NCBI GenBank assembly: GCA_917880885.1
Contig: OU862928.1
Coordinates: 7,583,721 to 7,647,720, forward strand
Reading direction: 5' to 3'
DNA length: 64,000 nucleotides
Source: Limnephilus marmoratus
Lineage: Eukaryota; Arthropoda; Insecta; Trichoptera; Limnephilidae
A program made the position numbers and the translations under genes. Position 1 is the first letter of the stretch. Every line of letters starts with the position of its first letter. A model generated the notes under the pieces. The model saw only the letters and a program-made list of their open reading frames with translations, ran no database searches and was not told the origin of the DNA. This document shows positions 22,483 through 33,353 of the stretch, piece after piece.

Positions 22483-22860
22483 ATACAACGTGTCCAGAAA
22501 CTCGTAGTACAAGCAGGAAACTAGTGAATCTACATCATGTGGAGAACCCAAAAAACTTCTTTTTTTTTCAATCTGGCATTTCGATTTTTATATTAACTAT
22601 TTTTCTATTTTTTCGGCAACTAAAGGGTTAAAAAAACTTTTGAGCCCGGTTTACGCTTCGATGCATATTAAAAGACATTACACAGCTGATATTAATCTCC
22701 TAGTGACTGATTTTTTTCAAATTTGACAGAAAAAATTCCAACTCGATTTACTCGAAAACAAAAGGTCAAATCAAAAAATTTATATCACAAATCAACTCCA
22801 AATGTGATGTAGATTGATCAGTTTCCCGCTTGTACTATGAGTTTCCGGACACTGTGTACA
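22482..22860. mobile_element. MITE family M, copy 3
   Basis: Starts TATACAACGTGTCCAGAAAC and ends TTTCCGGACACTGTGTACA, with the same interior words as the copies at 15013 and 15773. It abuts the left edge of duplicated unit A. Confidence 0.8.
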
Positions 22861-23483
22861 AAAGAAATAAATAGCAGAAACATTTGAAAAAAAATGTATA
22901 TTATCATTTTGCAATTCTTTTACGTGTCGCTCTTCGTGATTGGGAATCAATAAATGTGAAACATGTTTGCACAAAATGATAATAGGTTTTAATAATGTAG
23001 GCTGTCCAACTGTCCATCTATCGATGGAATCTATTCAATAATAATTTAACAAGTTTTCAAGCTTTGTTTTATTAAATGTTCTAATACAGAATGTCAATAC
23101 ATTGTTATAATAAATTATGGCATGCAATTACTGCAAGGTTTTTTTCGCAGCGTGCGTGATTTGGTCAAATAATAGAAGACTATTCTAGTACTTTTGTGTG
23201 GAGGAAATTTCATCCATTTGGCAGAGGAAGGATGAATATTCATTTTTTTTAGTGGAATAACTTTTTGAGTAAAACTGCAATTTCCAATTTTGATCATTGA
23301 CGACAATATTAACCACTTTTAATTGAAAAATGTCAAAAAGAAAAAGATTCTATCGCCTCTGGGATTTGAACCCAGGAATCGAATATCTGGACTCGTAAAA
23401 AGTCAATATGTTGCATATTCACACTTTAGGCGAGCCAAAATAAGGAACCTGTTTGAGAAAATGGAATATGTTTTAAAGCATAT

Positions 23484-24396
23484 ACAGGGTGTCCGCCGGC
23501 AGATTTTATGCTTCAAAAAATAAAATATGAATACAATGAAATTATTTATTTATTATCTCACGTAAGAATAATGTGGATTTTAGTTTTAAAAAATATCTTC
23601 ACTCAAATGGCGTCCTTCTAGCCGCAAACATTCATGCAATCTTTCCATCAAGTTGGCGAAAATTCGCTTGCAAAGTTCTGGACTGATAGCTGCAATCTCT
23701 CGTCAGATATTTTCTTGAAGGGCCTCTATTGTTGATGGCGAATTGCTGCATACGCGAGATTTAAGATATCCCCACAAGAAAAAGTCGCAAGGGGTCAGAT
23801 CGGGTAATTTAGGTGATCAGGCTATGTCGCCGAAGCGACTAATCAATTTTCTAGGAAAAAGCTCTCTCACTTTAGTCATTGAGTAACTAGTGGTGTGTGC
23901 CGTGGCGCCTGTGGCCCCATCCTGCTTAAAATGGGTTCTGTTATTGTAACCAACATGATGATGTAGCTCCGGTATAAAAAAATTGACCAGCATCGCGCGG
24001 TACCGTTGTGCGTTAACGGTTTCACCTCTACCGAAAAAAAAGGATTTTGTAAAATTTCCCTTCTCACAAGTCCTGTATTTTTAGGAGTAGTTACAGTCGT
24101 CGAAGATCCAGGACGAGGTTCATTTTCGACTGATCGAGTTTCTCTAAATTTCTGTACCCATTAATTGGTTCGACGGACCATCTTTCAATCATCGGAAACC
24201 AAAGTGAGAAAAAAGCCGACGCTTCGCCACATAGATCGAATAATTGTTCGTAAAATAGCAAAAGTCCACTGACTCATGGCTACTAAAAAACCCGCAACAC
24301 TCGCACGTTGAGTGATACCCCGCTCCCCCCGCTGCCGCCTTCCTACGCGCTATGAGCTCAGTTCAAAGTGTAAAATCTGCCAGCGGACACCCTGTA
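23484..24396 (-). mobile_element. Internally deleted mariner/Tc1-type transposon
   Basis: The ends ACAGGGTGTCCGCCGGCAGA and TCTGCCAGCGGACACCCTGT are inverted and sit in a TA target. The minus strand across frameshifts gives a WVQKFRET-like linker, FKQDGATGATAHTT, RELFPRKLISRFGDIAW and LPDLTPCDFFLWGYLKSRVY, the C-terminal half of an IS630-type transposase. The N-terminal DNA-binding part is shortened and stops are present. Unit B has the empty site near 42110-42135. Confidence 0.75.
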
Positions 24397-25617
24397 TATA
24401 TCTTTGAATATAATATGTATGTAAATTTGGATTAATTTTTTTAAACTACTCGCCACACCACAACTATAAAAGTGTTGTCTAAAATTATAGTTATATATAA
24501 TTATACTTTGTAATAGGACTCCATAAACAGAAGTTATTAAGTTGAAAACACATACAAGAGAACTCCAATCAATGTAATATGTACACATAAAAAAGGTCAA
24601 TAAATAATAATTTTTTTATACACATTCAACTTCGCTTATTTGGACAAAATATTTGGTCATGTTGTGTCCCAATTAATTAACTGCATTCCGAATTACTTTC
24701 GATTTATACCATTTTTCTCTTTAACACTTACAAGTTTTTAAGTTCTTAAAAAAAATGTTATTTTTGAACATATTATCCACACATTTGTAGATCCGAAATG
24801 GTAATCATATCGAATTACCTTGACAGAAAAAAATCGCAAAGTGTTCTTCGAAAATAATTAAAAACACATTTTGTTCTGTTATTTAATAAGACAAGAAAAA
24901 ATTCACCGTGTATCTTTAAACGCAGGTTAGGCATTATTTGTCGAGAAGATTTGCTCTATTTTAAATAAGTTGTGTTTTATTAAAATTTTCACAATTTTCG
25001 CTTTATTATTATTGTTTTAACATTAGCTCTCTCCCTCTAACATTCGTATTAACCCCTCAGGCCTCCGCCCTACTTTGTCAGAAGATCAAAATATTTCCAC
25101 TTTGTAATAAAATCTAAATAAATGGAATATTTCTGAACGCATTGGAAAACTAAGAACCGTTTTTGAAAGGTGAAGAAATTTGCTTTTAAATTTTATGCTT
25201 CAAAATTAAACATATAATTTTTAAATGCAAATGTAAAAAAGTTTTGAAAATGGCTCACCTTACGTTTTTTCTAACGACTTAACAAAAAAAATAAAAACAC
25301 ATTCATAGTAAAATATGATCGGCGAATGCATTGAAAAATTATTAATAAAAAATTCAAGTTTAATAATATTTGTCGGAGATTTCAGTTTCATAAAGATGTA
25401 TATTTTAAGTATTTTGTGGTTAAATTCCAAATTTCAGTATAAAGCGTGGTGTTTCCTCATTCTAACACCGTTTACATCACATTTCTCACCATGATAATAA
25501 GGGAGACAACAATTTCTATGAGACATATATGAGTTTACCCTTCAAACTATCTTCTTCTCCTTTTTGAACGATTACTACGGAACCTTAAGCGAAATCGACT
25601 ATATATTAATTTAAAAG

Positions 25618-25692
25618 AAATTGATTAGATTTGAACCCGCGACCTACCGAAACGAAGTCTAGGATCTTAACCACTCACCCAGAGAGTTCCTC
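25618..25692 (-). pseudogene. tRNA-like relic upstream of gene A
   Basis: The minus strand reads TGGGTGAGTGGTTAAGATCC (A-box-like) and GCGGGTTCAAATC (B-box). The same relic is found at the same place before genes B and C, so it predates the triplication. Confidence 0.55.
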
Positions 25693-25699
25693 AGGTTAG

Positions 25700-25869
25700 T
25701 AACGATTGATAATTTTAGAAAATTATTTATTCTTGCTTTTTTTCTCTATCAAATAAACTCAGGAATTGGCACCCTGGTATTTGAATCGTACTTATTATCG
25801 AATGTATGAATGACATATTGTACTTCTTGTTTTCATATCGTTTCATATGGAGCTGCAATTGGATCCAAG
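25700..25869 (+). promoter_or_regulatory. Conserved 5' flank of gene A, probable promoter/5' UTR
   Basis: About 170 bp before the start codon is nearly identical in the three units: TTATTCTTGCTTTTTTTCTC, CTATCAAATAAACTCAGGAA, TTGGCACCCTGGTATTTGAA. The AAATAAA could serve as a TATA-like box. Its conservation beside diverged flanks is the support; no start site can be proved. Confidence 0.35.
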
Positions 25870-28800
25870 ATGTGGCGGCTGATCCTGTTGACTGGGATCT
25901 TTATAAATGGTATTTTGTTTACCTGTGGAGGAAAAGCAAAAGGGGTAAGTTATAATTATGTAACGAGGGATTATTACTGCAACTAGTTAACCCCGAAATC
26001 AGCTTTTTAGAGGGCATGCTTGTGACATACTTGGCTTGGTATGGTTTTTGTGTGTAACGTAAAATGCTGATTCCAAATTACCTAGTGGTGGATTGTTCAA
26101 TTAGAGATTTATTTATTTACTAGCTTTTACCCGCGGCTTCGCTCGCATGGTTTTAGGGGGAAATCTATATATATATATATAGATTTCGCTCTTGAGGCGA
26201 TTTTTCGCAAAAACAGCGCTATATAAGTTGTCCAAATTTATTATTATTATATATACATTATATAAATCAAAAGATGATAGCTTCTGGGTTTGTAGTTCCC
26301 GGCATGCGTTGCTATGCCACTTAATAAAGATATTGTTTCTCCCTGCGTGTCCTTTCCCTTCATCCGAATCTTCTTCCGCCTCCTATTCCTCTTCCGCATC
26401 CCCTTCCCCTCACGTGTTTCCACTCTGCCTTCTCCGCTTTCCCTCTCCCCACTCCCCTCTCCCGCTTCCCCCGTCCTTCTTCTTCTTCTTGTAATAAGGA
26501 AAAGGACAAAGAGAGAAAAATAACAGTGCAAGGAAGTTGGGAAAATGGCTTTCAATTCCTAAGCTGTTTCAAACCTAAATAGTATAAATATATTTTTTTA
26601 CATTAGCTTCACACAGGACGCCCTGAGTTAAATAATTTCCATCAGGGCCTATGGGGGCGTTCAAGTATTACGTAACGCAATTTTTAAAGATTTTTGACCC
26701 CCCCTCCCCCCCATGTAACGCGCCGTAACGTTTTTCCGTGCCCTCCCCCCCCCTCCCCTACAATTTTTACTGGAAAGTCGCTTAAAATACCTTTATTCTT
26801 GTTTTAATCACGTTTGCGGTAATAAATAAAACAAGAGATTTCGAGAACGAAAGGGGTTGCTAACTTGGAAGATTTTAATTCTTTAGTTTTTTTTATCTAA
26901 ATAAAGAAAAACATGTTACGTAACGCGTTGTTCGAACCCCCCCTCCCTCCCTCGTAATACACAGTAACGTTTCACAAGACCCCCCCCCAAGTGCGTTACG
27001 TAATACTTGAACGGCCCCTATGTTATCTTAAGGGTATTTTTGAAGGAAGAGAAGGCGAGGGACTTCTGGAAAGAATAAGGTATGATGGGTAACGGAGGTA
27101 ATGGACGTATGACTCCATCCCTCCTATGCAAGGAGGTAGGTCGAGAGATTACGGCTGGAATGGTCAAAATGCCTCCCTCAACCAGTCTTTCTCGATCCGG
27201 CCCGCCACGCAGCAGGTGGACAGACGCATCCATATTCATAACTATGATAAAAAAAACAATCAAAATCGTCAGAACGCAACTTATAAATTTTGTCAAAAAT
27301 GGCCAAATATATAAATGTTAATTTGTTTTGTTTTAGAAAACGGTTTTTATGGACTGGGAAAAGTTTGTCGACTGTCCTGGCTTCGTTAATAAAGATATCA
27401 TCACGAACAACATGTCTGTCTTCAGAGGAGATGTCACCGCTCTTTCCCTGCAAGGCTCTTTAATAGTAGAGACAGACATCATCACACCTCCGCTTAAAGT
27501 AAAAATATCATTGTATCATAATATGTAAGCCTGGGGTGTGTAAAAAACTACAATCTTGATGGGTATTATACCCTAAAAATTATTGATTTATGAATTTACT
27601 TTTGCGGACAAAAATATTGACATTTCTCTATATCAATATTTTTAACAAAAACAAATTGGCGGCGGATGACTCTGCCCACTTACTGCGTGGCAGGCCGGAT
27701 CGGAAGAGACTGATCGAGGGAGACTATTTGGTCTCTCCAGCAGGATTCTCTCGACCCATCACTTTGCACCGCAGTGGGAGGAATGGATTCATACGTTCGT
27801 CACTCCTGGAACCACTGACTCCCAGATTCTTACTCACCCCTCATACCGTATCCTTTCCAGAACTTCCTCTCTATCCTTTCCTCTAAAAGACCCTCCATGC
27901 ATCATCCCAAAAGATGACAAAGGCCCTGAGAGAAAATCCTGGAACTATTGTTAAAAAAAAACACAATCATCACCATTTAAAAAATATTTTTTATGGTTGC
28001 AAAAGTATATTTTTTAGGAGTTCCTAAAATGTTGATTTAATGTTAAACATATTCAAAGAGATTTTGAAGTTTTAAAGAGCGTGGTAGCCTCTCGTTACAT
28101 CATGGATACGCCGGGGCTTAGTAGATTTTGAAGTTTTAAAGAGCGTGGTAGCCTCTCGTTACATCATGGATACGCCGGGGCTTAGTAGAATTTTGAAGTT
28201 TTAAAGAGCGTGGTAGCCTCTCGTTACATCATGGATACGCCGGGGCTTAGTAGATTTTGAAGTTTTAAAGAGCGTGGTAGCCTCTCGTTACATCATGGAT
28301 ACGCCGGGGCTTAGTAGATTTTGAAGTTTTAAAGAGCGTGGTAGCCTCTCGTTACATCATGGATACGCCGGGGCTTAGTAGATTTTGAAGTTTTAAAGAG
28401 CGTGGTAGCCTCTCGTTACATCATGGATACGCCGGGGCTTAGTAGATTTTGAAGTTTTAAAGAGCGTGGTAGCCTCTCGTTACATCATGGATACGCCGGG
28501 GCTTAGTAGAATTTTGAAGTTTTAAAGAGCGTGGTAGCCTCTCGTTACATCATGGATACGCCGGGGCTTAGTAGATTTTGAAGTTTTAAAGAGCGTGGTA
28601 GCCTCTCGTTACATCATGGATACGCCGGGGCTTAGTAGATTTTGAAGTTTTAAAGAGCGTGGTAGCCTCTCGTTACATCATGGATACGCCGGGGCTTAGT
28701 AGATTTTGAAGTTTTAAAGAGCGTGGTAGCCTCTCGTTACATCATGGATACGCCGGGGCTTAGTAGATTTTGAAGTTTTAAAGAGCGTGGTAGCCTCTCG

Positions 28801-31800
28801 TTACATCATGGATACGCCGGGGCTTAGTAGAATTTTGATACTTCTTAAAAATAAATAAATTGATCCTTCAAAATAAGAAGAAAATTACTGTTAAAATCTG
28901 ATTGAGAAAAAAAAATTCACAATGCCCGGGCAACGCCAATCATTTACCACATGGGTGACCTGACAGTTAATCCGCCGACAATTTCCCCACGAAATGATAT
29001 TTATTATAAAACTTAAAAATTTTGTGCATTATTTACCAACTAGCAGACCCGGCCACACGTTGCTGTGGCTAACGAAACACAACGCCATTACCCAATCTTT
29101 ATAAAATCCACACCACCCGCTTGCCAGCTGCCCGCTGCCCGCTGCCTGAATTGAATATTTGAATTTATCGACTTTTCTTTACTATAATAAGCATGTATTA
29201 TACATATAAACTAATTAACTCGCCACTAATTATACAATGCTTGCAATGCAACACTGGATATTTGAAAAGGGAAAATCAAATACCTTCTTACTCTAGGAAA
29301 TCTATTTTCCAATTTCTTGCGTAGAACGAATTTCAAAAGTGACTATCCGTTTTAAATCGCACAAAAATATGTTTTCTTTGAATTTTTCGGCTTTTCTCTA
29401 ATATAATTTACATGTATTATACATATAAACATTCCTCTTCAATCACTCTATATATTAGTGAAAACTGTATGAAAATCCGTTGCGTAGTTTAAAAGATTAA
29501 CGCGCACATCCCTTTTGAGCGACTTCATTTTATACTATGTAATGATGATGATGATGATTTCAAAATCGACTTCAAAAATGTCCTTAATAATAAGTTGGTA
29601 TGAATATCAAACGTATTTATACACAGCGTCGATTTTTTTGAACTTATGCAGTGGTATACACAGTATATAGAAAAGCAGATTTTTCCATGATGCATTTGAA
29701 CGAAAATATGTTGAGACTGTTGCTATTCAGCGGTACATCCCCTTTGCACATTCCTTCAGGATCATTTAGTTTTATTTTGTGTAATTAGGTATTGTATTTT
29801 CGAAATAGCTAAGAGTATCAGATACAACCATTTTCAAAATTCTTCACGACCATCTTGGCATGACTAAAGTCAGTGCAAGATGGGTGCCGAGAATGCTCAC
29901 GTTGCCACAAAAACAACAGCGTGTGGAGTGTTCTCGTGCATTTTTGGACCTCTGTAGGGAAGACAAAGTTGGAGTTTTGGCTCAAATTGTTACTGGCGAT
30001 GAAACTTGGGTTCATCATTATGAACCTGAGTCTAAACAGGATTCAATGCAGTTGCACAGAAAGGCACACCACCACCCAAGAAGTTTAAGGTGACACAATC
30101 GGCTGGGAAAATCATGACTACAAAGATAAAGGTGTCTCCATAACCGGAGATTACTACGCTCCAATCTTAGAGCAGTTAAAGGAAGCTATCAAGTAGAAAA
30201 TAAGGGGTAAATTGACCAAAGGTGTCCTCCTTCTGCACCCGAAGGGGGGTGCCACTCGACTAAGATATTGCATACACGTTACCAAGATATTGCATACCCA
30301 TGAACACAGTCGTCTGGTATTTATATTTTCCTAACTCTATGGCTCCCCGTTGAGTGCCCCGAATTCTGTGTCTGTCGGTCTTTTATAGGCGGAATAGCGT
30401 ATATTCTGAAATTCTCTAGTCACCCCCCCCCAGAAAACCCCTCCCCCACCCCTTAGGATGGACGAATTTTATGATGTCGAAATTAGCTTTTTGAATTTCT
30501 CAAGTTAACTTTAATAGGGAGGGTAGGTGACACTACGCCCCGGGGGTGATATCTGACCCAGGTGCCACCCATGCTAGCTACGCCACTGCTCACAGGTTAA
30601 GTATCTGGGACATATCCTAACCAAAGACATGAAGGATATAGAAGATATGGAACGACAAAGAAGAGCAATTAACATACGGGCCGGAATGCTCTCAAGGCGG
30701 TTCTACCACTGTAGCGACGATGTCAGAAAATTACTCTTCAAGATATACTGCACTGCCTTGTACACATCTGAACTGTGGACACAATACCCAGCAGCGCAAT
30801 GGGACAAACTGAGGGTGTGCTACAACAATGCATACAAGCAACTTATGCAACTACCGAGGTTCTGCAGTGCCTCCACGATGTTCACCGAGGGGAGGGTGCA
30901 CTCATTCCAAGCCTTACTTCGCCACCGACTAGCCAGTTTCTGGAGCAGGACACGGACTTCAACCAATATCGTTGTCGTCGCTGCATCCGAGTGGCTCAGT
31001 TCCCCAATAAATGGGCGATGGATGCAGATGATGAGGCGACCTCCATGATGGACAATCCTAAAATATCTTTTTATTGTTAATGTTTAATTATTATTTATTT
31101 TAATTTGATGCTTATTTTTTGTTATTTGTGTGATGAATTTTGTTTTCATTTTATGTTTTAATTAGGTACCTACCTAATATGTAAACAATCTTTTTTTTAT
31201 AGTTTATAGTTGTTTATGTAATATGGCAATCTGGGATTGCACTACCCTCCCAGTCCTGCTGGAATAAAAACTTAAATAAAATAAAAATAAGTACGCCAGG
31301 GTGCCAATTGTTGGCGATCAACTGTCGTGGAACCATTCTTGTGTGTAGTATGAAATGTCAAACTACCAAAAGAGGGGTCTACAGTTGCCCCATTGCTTTT
31401 CACAAATAGCCAGCGTGTCATCTTGGAATCTTAAGGAAGTTTGAAATTGGTAACGAGAAGGAATTTGTTTTTCAGTTAACATTGGCGATAAACCGACAGA
31501 TGCCGGGCGGGGGCAGCTACCGCATGCTGGCGTATGACGTGGGGAACTTCTGCGATAAAATCCTGCAGAAAGGCAGCCCCTGGGAGTCCTATGTGAGGGC
31601 CATGAAGCCCCTGCCACCAGAACGCTGCCCCATCTACAAGGTATCGTAACTGGACACCTATTTACTTTATTTGTATCGTGCGCACCTTTACAATGACAAG
31701 TTCGCTCCATGGTGGCGGAACTGACCTCTTTGAGGAGTGAGATAGACCTTGTCCCTGCATTCAGTCAGTCAACATTATGAGAACATTATGGGTTTTTTCC

Positions 31801-33087
31801 TACTCACTGCTAGAAATTTCAGAGACATCCGGGTTAACAGGAACAGGAATAATATCGTTCAACATAGAATCACTTTGTAAATGGATATGTTTAACATCAA
31901 TGAAGCACAATTTCGACGGCAAGCTTTGTTGCTGTTAGATTAAATCTGCTTATCTTATCTTAAATATTATCTCCCTTTTAAAAACGCTTTGAAATATTTT
32001 TAAAATGAATAAATAAATTTAATATAATTGAAAATCTCCCAGCATCATGAAGAGGCCTGAGGTGTGAGTGCGTGGGACAGGCGTCCTTTCGTCCCGCCTC
32101 TGGTGCTCTGATTCTCGGGGTCTTCGGGTACTTCCCCCTCTCTCCCATTTACAGTTCTTCAAGCTCCTGTCAAATCGATTATGATGCATAAAAACTTGTA
32201 GTGAATTAAACAAAATATTGATGTTTTCTGGATCACTAGTAGGATATTTCAAAATTTCATACTAATGTACCAGAACTGTTAAGCCTCCCGGCGTTATTTT
32301 ATAGCATATTTAAAATGTAAAATACATGTATAAATAATATTTGATTTAAATTATATTAATATTGTTTTCCTTATTATCTCAAAACTTAGCATTTGAAGAT
32401 ATCTGACTGGATCAACTGGACGATCGATGCATAAAGGCAATTTGAGAGGAGGATATGGGTACCACCGCACGGGGATCCATTTATTGGATAACCAACACCT
32501 CTGCCATAGGCCACGAAAAGTGGTTTGCTACGTTTGATGACTTAGCAGGGGTGCCCGAGTTCATCGGGTGAGGTTTGTCTAGGTCTGGCGGCCAATGCGT
32601 TTGTCTTTCTCGACCCATCGCCTTGCACCGCGGTTGGAGGGATAGATTCATACGTCCGTCACTCCTAGACACATTGATTCCCAGTTTTCTAACCACCCCT
32701 CACACCCTTTTCCTTCCCAGAACTTCCTCTCCTTCCTTTCCCTTAAAAGACCCCCTACACATCATCCCCTAAGATGACACAGGACCTGAGGGAAATTATT
32801 TTCTTTAGGGCCTCCTATGTGGAGCTAAAAAAAAAAAAAAACTTTTTTTTTAACTTACTTTTGCGAGCGTGTAACAATAATGAGTGTTTTTTCCACAGCA
32901 AGTATACAATGTAGACGGTGTACAGAATGACTTTAACAACTTGCCGCTGACCAAGGAAATGGTGGGGAAATACATCGCCATTTTGGAGCTCTACAGGCCG
33001 ATGGGGGAACCTGCCATGCCGGGATTTTCCACTCCCCTCACCAAATTCATGTGCATGAGCTTGCATTTTATTATCGACACTGAATAG
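25870..33087 (+). CDS. Gene A: secreted 196-residue protein, DUF1091/CheA-B-like (four exons)
   Basis: Exons 25870-25944, 27337-27498, 31476-31640 and 32899-33087 (stop included), all phase 0 with GT-AG borders. Exon 1 is a signal peptide (MWRLILLTGIFINGILFTCG). Exon 2 carries MDWEKFVDCPGFVNKD, an NMS sequon at residue 50 and SLQGSLIVETDIITPPLK. Exon 3 holds NFCDKIL and ERCPIYK. Exon 4 holds KYIAILELYRPMGEP and FMCMSLHFI. Cysteines 38, 105, 130 and 186 are kept in all three paralogues, enough for two disulfides. Size, signal peptide, a C-D-x-L block and a CP-x-Y block fit insect DUF1091/CheA-CheB-like secreted proteins; this assignment is inference. The start is the first Met before the hydrophobic stretch. 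Large introns hold TEs, but no lesion is seen in the frame. Ligand and tissue cannot be told. Confidence 0.8.
26120..26510 (-). mobile_element. Helitron 3' end in intron 1 of gene A
   Basis: Reverse-read, it ends in GCGAGCGAAGCCGCGGGTAA then AAGCTAG before T, flanked by A on the other side. In unit B the sequence runs ATTTATTTATTAACAC without the insert. The interior resembles the 36.3-36.7 kb element (GGCATGCGTTGCTATGCCAC, pyrimidine-rich CTCCCC tracts). The 5' end is not found. Confidence 0.6.
26592..27238 (-). mobile_element. Family W copy 2, split by a MITE
   Basis: The minus-strand tail begins at the poly(T) at 26592 and the body continues from 27017 to 27238 (CGACCTACCTCC, GGGCCGGATCGAGAAAGACT when reverse-read). 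The two parts are separated by the inverted-repeat element at 26651-27016. Confidence 0.7.
26651..27016. mobile_element. MITE with GGGGCGTTCAAGTATTACG ends
   Basis: The left end GGGGCGTTCAAGTATTACGT continues AACGCA and the right end is its reverse complement (TACTTGAACGGCCCC). C-rich and G-rich tracts flank the interior. TATG lies on both sides, and the uninterrupted family-W sequence elsewhere reads GGGCCTATGTCATCTT, consistent with a 4-bp target duplication. Confidence 0.7.
27650..27945 (+). mobile_element. Family W copy 3 (intron 2 of gene A)
   Basis: Starts at TTGGCGGCGGATG. An equivalent copy with the same left junction (GTCAATATTTTTAACAAAA-like) is in intron 2 of gene B at 48225, so this insertion predates the A/B duplication. 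Confidence 0.75.
28060..28829. repeat. 64-bp satellite array, 12 units, with a 5-unit higher-order period
   Basis: Units start at 28060, 28124, 28188, 28253, 28317, 28381, 28445, 28509, 28574, 28638, 28702 and 28766. The unit includes GAAGTTTTAAAGAGCGTGGT, AGCCTCTCGTTACATCATGG and ATACGCCGGGGCTTAGTAG. Units are otherwise identical, but an extra A (GAATTTTG for GATTTTG) marks 28188, 28509 and 28830, exactly 321 bp apart. No monomer is seen elsewhere in the window. Confidence 0.95.
29040..29557 (-). mobile_element. Nonautonomous Helitron (518 bp), exact borders
   Basis: Reverse-read it starts TCATCATCATCATTACATAG and ends GGCCGGGTCTGCTAG, inserted between A and T. The hairpin GCCACA-GCAACG-TGTGGC lies 9 nt before CTAG. 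Unit B has the uninterrupted site TTACCAATTTCAAACG, giving precise borders. Confidence 0.85.
29825..30235 (+). pseudogene. mariner transposase fragment
   Basis: Reads LGMTKVSARWVPRML, then VTGDETWVHHYEPESKQ, PPPKKFK across a frameshift, ITGDYYAPILEQLKEAIK, a stop, and KGVLLLH. These are middle blocks of a mariner (DD34D) transposase including the first two catalytic regions. Ends and inverted repeats are missing. Confidence 0.85.
30236..30592. mobile_element. Possible hAT-type MITE
   Basis: The right end, reverse-read, is CAGTGGCGTAGCTAGCATGG followed by GTGGCACC; the left end carries GGGGGGTGCCACTCG. It sits between the mariner fragment and a LINE fragment. Borders are approximate. Confidence 0.4.
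30598..31290 (+). pseudogene. Non-LTR retrotransposon C-terminal fragment and 3' UTR
   Basis: Reads VKYLGHILTKD, MERQRRAINIRAGMLSRRF, LLFKIYCTALYTSELW and QLMQLPRFCSASTMF over about 140 codons, the post-palm region of a non-LTR reverse transcriptase. It is followed by an AT-rich 3' UTR ending GGAATAAAAACTTAAATAAA at about 31290. The frame is open but 5'-truncated. Confidence 0.75.
31735..32000 (+). pseudogene. LINE tail relic in intron 3, shared by units A, B and C
   Basis: Keeps ACATCAATGAAGCACAATTT and GGCAAGCTTTGTTGCTGTTA, ending AAATGAATAAATAAATT. The same tail is at 50745-50930 (B) and 60640-60740 (C), so it predates the triplication. Copy C retains the coding part. Confidence 0.65.
32440..32836 (+). 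mobile_element. Family W copy 4 (intron 3 of gene A)
   Basis: Nearly complete, from GGTACCACCGCACGG to GGCCTCCTATGTGGAGCT and poly(A). Absent from units B and C. Confidence 0.75.
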
Positions 33088-33353
33088 TCAGATTATATTA
33101 CTATAGAATATATGAGAAGAAATGTGATCAGGGAATATTTTACTGCCTTTCTAATGACCTTCCTTTCCACCATCTCCTGTCCGTTCCACACTTCTTTCAG
33201 ACAAGCAATGTTCCCCAAATTGGGATTTTATTTTGTTTTATTTATTTAGGAAAATCAACAGATTATTTACATCTATTACAATAAAATTAATAACATACAT
33301 AAAATCTAATAATAATAGTAAAAAAATTATGTATAGTAATAAAAACTAAGGGT

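Larger units (their letters stand above)
22861..33230 (+). repeat. Duplicated unit A (about 10.4 kb)
   Basis: Shares its 5' flank (TAATAGAAGACTATTCTAGT, GGGATTTGAACCCAGGAAT words), gene, intron pieces and 3' flank (CTTTCTAATGACCTTCCTTT to TTCCCCAAATTGGGA) with units B and C, all in the same orientation. Private insertions include a mariner-type element, a Helitron, a satellite array and several LINE pieces. Confidence 0.8.

Noticed and set aside
26192..26555. Open frames of 69-102 codons on both strands
   Set aside because: Pyrimidine-rich interior of a Helitron; low-complexity Ser/Pro or Arg/Glu translations.
28060..28829. CRISPR-like regular array
   Set aside because: There are no spacers; adjacent 64-bp units are identical, which is a satellite in a eukaryotic intron.
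31363..31710. 115-codon minus-strand frame, with counterparts at 48979-49326 and 59674-59952
   Set aside because: Antisense shadow of exon 3 of genes A, B and C; it recurs only because the exon is conserved.
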